Shown here: positions 59,169 through 64,000 of the stretch, piece by piece
How positions within the stretch are numbered: the first letter of the stretch is position 1
Layout: each line of letters starts with the position of its first letter
Source: Gammaproteobacteria bacterium UBA7310
GTDB taxonomy: Bacteria > Pseudomonadota > Gammaproteobacteria > Pseudomonadales > Ketobacteraceae
Assembly (NCBI GenBank): GCA_002471665.1
Contig: DKQK01000015.1
Location: 39,981-103,980 of the forward strand
Direction: 5' to 3'
DNA: 64,000 nucleotides
Notes under the pieces: generated by a model
Database searches by the model: none
What the model saw: only the letters and a program-made list of their open reading frames with translations
Told to the model about the DNA's origin: nothing
Translations under genes and position numbers: made by a program

Positions 59169-60729
59169 AGCCCAGCTGGACCATGTAAGCATCGATGAAA
59201 TCATAGTCTTCAACAAACTGGAATGAGCCGTAAGCAGATAAACCGCCTTTCATCACGAAAACGGAGTTCACTTCCACCTGGTAATAAAGGCTGTCCTGCT
59301 CGTCGGGCAACAATTCAAAGCCGGAATTGGAATCGTCGGCCACCAGGCTGAACGAAATAGGGGCGAAATCTTTGTTCTCTTCACTGACTACGCTCACTTT
59401 CAATCCAGGAACCATAACCCCCCAATCAAAGCTGAGCGCGTAGGTGGTATCGATACCCAGCGTCAGGTTAAATTGATCCAGCTCCTGGGTTCCCACATTC
59501 ATTAACCAGGGGTTATCACCACCGGTTTCACGGTAGGAGTCCACTTCCGAATATATATATTCAACCCGGGCGAAGGGCATCGCTGTGAGTGCGCCACGGT
59601 TGTAGTTATATTGCACCTGGCCACTGACAAAATACTGGCTGCTGTCCGTGTCACCTTTGACAGAATCCTCCTCAGGCAGGGATGGATTACTGAAATCCGT
59701 TACCAGGCGCCGGGTGGAAATATCACCGAACGAGTACCCCAACACCCCATCCACCGTGATCTTCTCCTGCATGGCCCAGGAAATATAGCCATTCAAAGAA
59801 TAGGTGGTTGATTCCAGATCGCCGGAGTTGGAGTTAAAGGTGACCTCGTAATCCGTGAAATCCACGGCCGCACCGACATCGATGTCCGATCGTAGACGGT
59901 AATTCACACCAATCATCATGCCATTGGTATCAGCATCATAGCCTGACTCCCGCCCTGAGTCCTCGCGTTCGGTTTCACCAAATTTTATTGAACCGAAGAC
60001 AGCCCAGTTTGGCAGACCCTCTGAACTGGCAGCGCCACCCGAATAGGAATTCAACAGCAGAGTATTGCCACCCAACAGGCCCACACCCAAACCCTGCGCC
60101 AACAGTTGCTTGCTGGAATTCAGACGCCCCGCCTGATTCCTGACAATCTCGGACACCATGCGGCGCTGCATAAGAATTTCATCTGGTGTTATCTGATCCA
60201 TTAAATCATTCAACAGATCAGGATTACTCAGCGCCAGGTTATTCAGGGCACTACAGGATGAGGCCAATTCTTCCGCTGGATTCTCACAATAATCATCCAA
60301 CATGGCAGCGGTTTCCTTATTGGACTCACCTTCCACCTGAGACTCGATCGGCCCTTCATCATCACTTCTGGATAAGGGGCTAACGGTGATATCCACAAAC
60401 GCAAAATCGCCGTATGCGCCCCCATCATCATCCTGTACGAAATACTCAAAACTGTCGGGGCCTTCATAACCGCTATCCGGTGTATAGGTGATGGTGTTAT
60501 CGGCGTTAACCACCGCAGATCCATAAAATGGCTGGCTTTCTCCCAGAGATACCAGTGTCCCCCCCTGCCCGGTGGCGGTTAGCGTATCATTGGCCAACAC
60601 ATTGATAATGACTGAACCATTGGTTGCGACGGTGGCCGTGTCGTCCACTGCAGTGGCGGCCGCATAAACCTGTTCTGAAATGGCCGCTGACAACAGCAAA
60701 AGCGGCACACCATGTGATTTTATTCTCAT
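59152..60729 (-). CDS. Autotransporter-type outer-membrane protein with Ig-like domain
   Basis: A 525-residue exported protein. The signal peptide (HGVPLLLLSAAISEQVYA) precedes a cadherin/Big_9-like domain of about 90 residues (VDDTATVATNGSVIINVLAN, YTPDSGYEGPDSFEYFVQDD). A helical linker follows, then a C-terminal beta-barrel of about 270 residues resembling the autotransporter domain, ending in YMVQLGFNYEL with the terminal hydrophobic residue. This looks like a small autotransporter adhesin of the type where an Ig-like domain is shown on the surface. No passenger protease domain. It overlaps the ParA gene tail to tail. Confidence 0.8.
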   Translation of the reverse strand: MRIKSHGVPLLLLSAAISEQVYAAATAVDDTATVATNGSVIINVLANDTLTATGQGGTLVSLGESQPFYGSAVVNADNTITYTPDSGYEGPDSFEYFVQDDDGGAYGDFAFVDITVSPLSRSDDEGPIESQVEGESNKETAAMLDDYCENPAEELASSCSALNNLALSNPDLLNDLMDQITPDEILMQRRMVSEIVRNQAGRLNSSKQLLAQGLGVGLLGGNTLLLNSYSGGAASSEGLPNWAVFGSIKFGETEREDSGRESGYDADTNGMMIGVNYRLRSDIDVGAAVDFTDYEVTFNSNSGDLESTTYSLNGYISWAMQEKITVDGVLGYSFGDISTRRLVTDFSNPSLPEEDSVKGDTDSSQYFVSGQVQYNYNRGALTAMPFARVEYIYSEVDSYRETGGDNPWLMNVGTQELDQFNLTLGIDTTYALSFDWGVMVPGLKVSVVSEENKDFAPISFSLVADDSNSGFELLPDEQDSLYYQVEVNSVFVMKGGLSAYGSFQFVEDYDFIDAYMVQLGFNYEL

Positions 60730-60858
60730 ATTCGGATTCCCCTAGACCGTAACAGAATGCGATTCTACTTAGATTGCGCCCACATTAGTAGGTAATATGT
60801 ACACCAACACCCGGTACTATAACCCACCACGTTCGAGCAATGGGATCAAGTCCGCATA

Positions 60859-62088
60859 ATGGATCACAATCACATTAACGCCGCCACCAATAAAAACATA
60901 CTTTGCACCTGGGAACTGGGGGGCCAACTGGGCCATATCTCACGCCTGGCTCATATTACCAAGGCCCTGGCCGGCAGCGGCTACTCGTGTTCCGTGGCGC
61001 TGAAGGATCTATCCCGTGCCAGCCCTTTCTTCAGCGATCACGCCTGTCAACTGTATCAGGCACCTGTGTTTCTTCCCAAAATTAAGATGCAGCGCCCCAT
61101 CGTCTGCCTGCCGGATGCATTGCTGCTCTCAGGGTATCTGAAAACGGTTGAATTACAGGGCCTTCTGCAAGCCTGGACCAACCTGATTAACATATTAAAC
61201 CCCTCCGTGCTCATCATGGATTACTCTCCCACTGCGGCCCTGGCGGCACGGAATCACCCCTGCAGAAAAATTCATGTGGGCACCGGGTATCAACAGCCGG
61301 TGGCAGGTAAACCCATCAAAGACTGGCATCCTCATCAGGCGCAACCGGAGTTACTGCAACGCCAAGAGGACATGGTCCTGGCCACTATCAATCAGGTGCT
61401 TGCAATCCAGCATCAAGATCCCTTGGCCCAACTGTCTGATATCTATGCAGCTGATTACACTTTAATCACCACTCCGCCGGAATTCGACCTGTATGCGGAT
61501 AGACGGGATGGTGCCCGCTACCAAAGCCAGATCGGCCCCGGCAGCCTAGAGGCAAGCGTGCAATTCAAACCCTCCCAGCGCCCCAAGGTGCTGGCCTACC
61601 TGAAGCCGGGGCACCCCCGGTTCACCGACCTGTTACGCGGCCTGGCCAGCTGTAATGGTAATGTGTTTGTTGCCTGCCCCCAGGCCAGCGAGCAACAACT
61701 GCAACCTCTGCTGAGTGAGCACTTCCAGTACAGCACCGAGCCGGTCCACCTGGCTGGTGCCATGGCGCAGGCGGATCTGTTTGTGGGTCACGGCAATGCG
61801 GGTACCACCATGGAATGCCTGTTGTCCGGCACACCGATGATTGCCTTGCCGATATTGCTGGAGCAGCTGCTGACCTGCCAAAAAGTGGATGAACTGGGAT
61901 TGGGAAGAATGATTGAGAGGATCGACTCAGCGCAACAGGTTACCGACGCCGTCAACGGTGCACTGGCAGACAGCGAGCTGCAGCAAAGGACACAACAATA
62001 TGCAATGCGCTATCAACACCTGTCCAAGCGTACTCTGGGGGAGTTGGTGACCGAGCTGTGTGGGGAATTGACGCAAAGGGCCGGTTAA
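60859..62088 (+). CDS. Glycosyltransferase (GT1/MGT-like)
   Basis: A 409-residue glycosyltransferase of the GT-B fold, related to GT1/MurG-like enzymes. The acceptor-side N-terminus contains WELGGQLGHISRLAHITKAL, and the donor site includes FVGHGNAGTTMECLLSGTPM, a typical UDP-sugar-binding region, with LEQLLTCQKVDELGLG after it. It may glycosylate a lipid or secondary metabolite. No membrane helix. The ribosome site is poor. It stands alone between the autotransporter gene and secB; the substrate is unknown. Stop codon lies in the loop of the following terminator. Confidence 0.85.
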   Translation: MDHNHINAATNKNILCTWELGGQLGHISRLAHITKALAGSGYSCSVALKDLSRASPFFSDHACQLYQAPVFLPKIKMQRPIVCLPDALLLSGYLKTVELQGLLQAWTNLINILNPSVLIMDYSPTAALAARNHPCRKIHVGTGYQQPVAGKPIKDWHPHQAQPELLQRQEDMVLATINQVLAIQHQDPLAQLSDIYAADYTLITTPPEFDLYADRRDGARYQSQIGPGSLEASVQFKPSQRPKVLAYLKPGHPRFTDLLRGLASCNGNVFVACPQASEQQLQPLLSEHFQYSTEPVHLAGAMAQADLFVGHGNAGTTMECLLSGTPMIALPILLEQLLTCQKVDELGLGRMIERIDSAQQVTDAVNGALADSELQQRTQQYAMRYQHLSKRTLGELVTELCGELTQRAG

Positions 62089-62100
62089 ACCGGCCCTTTG
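62074..62100. terminator. Terminator with stop codon in loop
   Basis: An 11-bp perfect stem CAAAGGGCCGG / CCGGCCCTTTG with loop TTAAA; the glycosyltransferase TAA stop (62086-62088) is in the loop. It serves the convergent glycosyltransferase and secB genes. Confidence 0.75.
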
Positions 62101-62113
62101 CAGAACCACTGAA

Positions 62114-62593
62114 TCAGTGAGTAGGCTGCGCGCCCTGCTTGGCCTGTTCCTGCTGTTTACGCAGGTTTTCAGCAAATGCCGCCTCAAAATTAATAGGCTG
62201 CAACAAGAATTGCGGGAACGTGCCACGGGCCACCACATCGGAGATGGTTTCCCGCGCATAAGGGAACAGAATATTGGCGCACACGCCTTTCAGAATGGCT
62301 TCTTTCTGGATGCCTTCCACCCCCTGCAGCAGGAACAGGCCGGCCTGAGCCACTTCGGCGATGAAAGCAGTATTCTCACCGTTTTTCACCGTGACCGTGA
62401 CTTTCAACACCACCTCATAAATACCGCTTTCAATTTCACTGGCTGTATTGTTCACTTCCAGATTCACTTCCGGTTTCCACTGTTCTTTGAACAATTGCGG
62501 CGTTTTCGGCGCCTCATAGGAAAGGTCTTTCAGAAAAATGCGTTGCAGTTGAAATTGTTGCTCGGGTTGCTGCCCGGCGGCTTGTTCAGTCAT
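62114..62593 (-). CDS. secB: Protein-export chaperone SecB
   Basis: A 159-residue SecB, the tetrameric chaperone that keeps preproteins unfolded and delivers them to SecA. Motifs FQLQRIFLKDLSYEAPKTP, the acidic KNGENTAFIAEVAQAGLF and the C-terminal CANILFPYARETISDVVARG and FPQFLLQPINFEAAF are diagnostic. The ATG at 62593 is used; a GTG at 62602 is in frame. Order secB-grxC-rhodanese-gpmI is the conserved gammaproteobacterial arrangement. Confidence 0.98.
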   Translation of the reverse strand: MTEQAAGQQPEQQFQLQRIFLKDLSYEAPKTPQLFKEQWKPEVNLEVNNTASEIESGIYEVVLKVTVTVKNGENTAFIAEVAQAGLFLLQGVEGIQKEAILKGVCANILFPYARETISDVVARGTFPQFLLQPINFEAAFAENLRKQQEQAKQGAQPTH

Positions 62594-62683
62594 TCTCTTC
62601 ACCTAAATGTGTTGTACTACTCTGTTGTACTGATGTGTTGACTGCCAGGTTATCAGTGTGTGGTACTACCAGATGATTCTGGC

Positions 62684-62938
62684 CTATAAACCCAGCAGGC
62701 CGTTGAGCGTACCGGCACGTTCCAATGCGTACAGTTCATCGCATCCCCCAACGTGGGTATCGCCGATCCAGATTTGCGGCACGGTGTGGGCGCCGCTGCG
62801 ATTTTCCATTTCCAGACGCAGGTCGGGTTTGCCGCTGACATTAATATCCTGAAACGACACACCCTTGGCCTTCAGCAAATGCTTGGCCCGGATACAATAA
62901 GGACACCAGGGCGTGGTATATAAAACAACATCAACCAT
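62684..62938 (-). CDS. grxC: Glutaredoxin 3
   Basis: An 84-residue glutaredoxin with active-site WCPYC (Cys12/Cys15), the TVPQIWIGDTHVGGCDEL cis-Pro and glutathione-binding stretch, and normal GrxC length. It reduces disulfides with glutathione. The ATG at 62938 is the family start; the frame is open upstream to 63118 without homology. It lies 47 nt after the rhodanese gene and upstream of secB, probably one operon. Confidence 0.97.
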   Translation of the reverse strand: MVDVVLYTTPWCPYCIRAKHLLKAKGVSFQDINVSGKPDLRLEMENRSGAHTVPQIWIGDTHVGGCDELYALERAGTLNGLLGL

Positions 62939-62985
62939 ACTATCAACCTGCCTATTTATCAGCGGACAGTTCAACCTGTCGCGCG

Positions 62986-63405
62986 CTACTTGCCTTTCAC
63001 CAGCGGCAAACTGTCTGCTTTCCAGGTGGTAATGCCACCGGACAACCTGAGAACCTGTTTGAAGCCGGCGCCATGCAGAATTTTTCCGGCCGCACCCGCA
63101 TGCTGGCCCATCTTGCACACCAGCACTACCGGTTTGTCCTTGAACTGTTCAATGTCACCCAAGTTATCCTTCAACTTGCTGAAAGGAATATTGCGTGATC
63201 CGGTGATGTGCCCTTCACGATATTCCTTACTTTCCCGCACATCCAGTACCAACCCTTCCTCTTTGTTCATGAGATGGGTCAGTTGCTGGCTGCTCACGGT
63301 TTTCCCGCCGCGACGGGATTCCAAGACAAAAAACAGCACCAGCAACACCACAAACGTAACCACCAGCTCAGGATGGTTGAGCGCAAATTCAAGCAGACGA
63401 TCCAT
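62986..63405 (-). CDS. Membrane-anchored rhodanese-like protein
   Basis: A 139-residue protein with one N-terminal membrane helix (PELVVTFVVLLVLFFVLE) and a rhodanese domain. LVLDVRESKEYREGHITGSR is followed by the active-site loop VCKMGQHA with Cys97. It resembles E. coli YibN. The domain probably transfers sulfane sulfur or acts as a persulfide carrier. It is the first gene of rhodanese-grxC-secB and diverges from gpmI; the promoters must lie in 63406-63603. Confidence 0.93.
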   Translation of the reverse strand: MDRLLEFALNHPELVVTFVVLLVLFFVLESRRGGKTVSSQQLTHLMNKEEGLVLDVRESKEYREGHITGSRNIPFSKLKDNLGDIEQFKDKPVVLVCKMGQHAGAAGKILHGAGFKQVLRLSGGITTWKADSLPLVKGK

Positions 63406-63603
63406 TTAAACTTCCCAGAAATTCAATAAGTTACCCACCAAGAAGCAGGCCAGGACAAGAAATAGCAGCAGAGTATACCCGAAACCGGCGAACCACGACC
63501 ACCGCTACGCCGGCTCACCTCATGCTTTGCCCGCAATTTTCAGGTAAAATGCCCCTCACACTGGAAACGCCACTCACCGAGAAGTAGCCGATAAGTTGGA
63601 ATC

Positions 63604-64000
63604 ATGACCCAGACACGAAAACCCCATGTTCTTGTTATTCTGGATGGTTTCGGACACCGCACTGAAACCGAATTCAATGCCATTGCCCAGGCCCGTACAC
63701 CCACCTGGGACAGGCTCTGGAGTGAGCGCCCACACACACTGATATCCGGATCGGGCATGGATGTAGGCCTGCCCCAGGGGCAAATGGGCAACTCGGAAGT
63801 GGGCCACATGAACCTGGGTGCCGGGCGCATCGTGTATCAGGACTTCACCCGCATCACCAAGGACATTCAGGACGAAACCTTCTTCGGCAACCCGGTGCTG
63901 GTGGGCGCCATCGAGAAAGCCGGGCAAAGCCACGGTGCCGTTCACCTGATGGGGCTGCTGTCACCCGGCGGCGTACACAGCCATGAGGATCACTTTCTGG
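63604..64000 (+). CDS. gpmI: 2,3-bisphosphoglycerate-independent phosphoglycerate mutase, 5' part
   Basis: The first 132 codons of a cofactor-independent phosphoglycerate mutase (family length about 510), running off the window. Metal-binding Asp14 is in VLVILDGFGHR and the catalytic Ser64 in QGQMGNSEVGHMNLGAGR; the segment LMGLLSPGGVHSHEDH follows. It interconverts 3- and 2-phosphoglycerate in glycolysis. The ATG at 63604 gives the family N-terminus. It diverges from the rhodanese gene as in E. coli and Pseudomonas. Confidence 0.97.
   Translation, partial: MTQTRKPHVLVILDGFGHRTETEFNAIAQARTPTWDRLWSERPHTLISGSGMDVGLPQGQMGNSEVGHMNLGAGRIVYQDFTRITKDIQDETFFGNPVLVGAIEKAGQSHGAVHLMGLLSPGGVHSHEDHFL

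Noticed and set aside
1..64000. CRISPR arrays, tRNA/rRNA genes, insertion sequences, prophage or integrase genes
   Set aside because: None was seen: no regularly spaced repeats, no transposase or integrase motifs, and no tRNA-like cloverleaf noticed. A tRNA scan would be the decisive test.

Overview
The window is a chromosomal segment of a Gram-negative gammaproteobacterium, probably marine or hydrocarbon-associated (Pseudomonadales/Oceanospirillales-like). The signs are FadL-type outer-membrane proteins, lipoproteins with lipoboxes, an MSHA type IV pilus locus, a Fur-box-like site, sigma-54/NtrC-type sites, and the backbone typA - PP-loop tRNA enzyme - glnA - ntrB - ntrC - trmL - secB - grxC - rhodanese - gpmI. 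From memory this backbone matches the Pseudomonas typA-to-pgm region, with extra blocks inserted. Genes are densely packed, and no tRNA, rRNA, insertion sequence or CRISPR array was seen.

Positions 1-15312 hold a catabolic island. It contains two NTF2-like proteins, a cytochrome P450 with its own [2Fe-2S] ferredoxin and ferredoxin reductase, a CocE/NonD-type hydrolase lipoprotein, and a TetR regulator. It also has a MaoC/DUF35 protein, a second MaoC protein, a thiolase-like (Ltp2-like) protein, a hotdog thioesterase, an SDR and two FadL-type proteins. The MaoC-DUF35 / MaoC / Ltp2-like trio resembles the ChsH2-ChsH1-Ltp2 hydratase-aldolase of cholesterol side-chain degradation. The block therefore looks like uptake, hydrolysis, hydroxylation and CoA-dependent shortening of a bulky hydrophobic substrate such as a steroid or isoprenoid. 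A TetR-type operator occurs in two places: before the NTF2/P450 genes and between the divergent ferredoxin and reductase genes.

Positions 15313-24866 are mixed. There is a divergent DraT/DraG ADP-ribosylation pair with no nif genes in view, a DUF1775-like periplasmic protein, a TerB-like protein, a small membrane protein, thiol peroxidase, BipA/TypA and a VWA lipoprotein. Positions 25065-39473 carry a PP-loop tRNA thiolation enzyme, a TonB-ExbB-ExbD operon behind a Fur-box-like site, YbaK, TusA, glnA, ntrB and ntrC, a response regulator, a Nudix hydrolase, an SDR and a Na/Pi cotransporter.

Positions 40231-54546 are one long MSHA pilus operon on the minus strand, in the order mshI, I2, J, K, L, E, G, B, A, C, D, O, P, Q. 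mshM, mshN and mshF are absent from their usual places. Positions 54685-64000 hold trmL, an ECF sigma-factor operon with small envelope proteins, an orphan ParA ATPase, an autotransporter-like beta-barrel protein, a glycosyltransferase, and secB-grxC-rhodanese, ending in a truncated gpmI. Start codons were chosen from visible Shine-Dalgarno sequences and family N-termini. Functions come from recognised motifs; no database search was possible.
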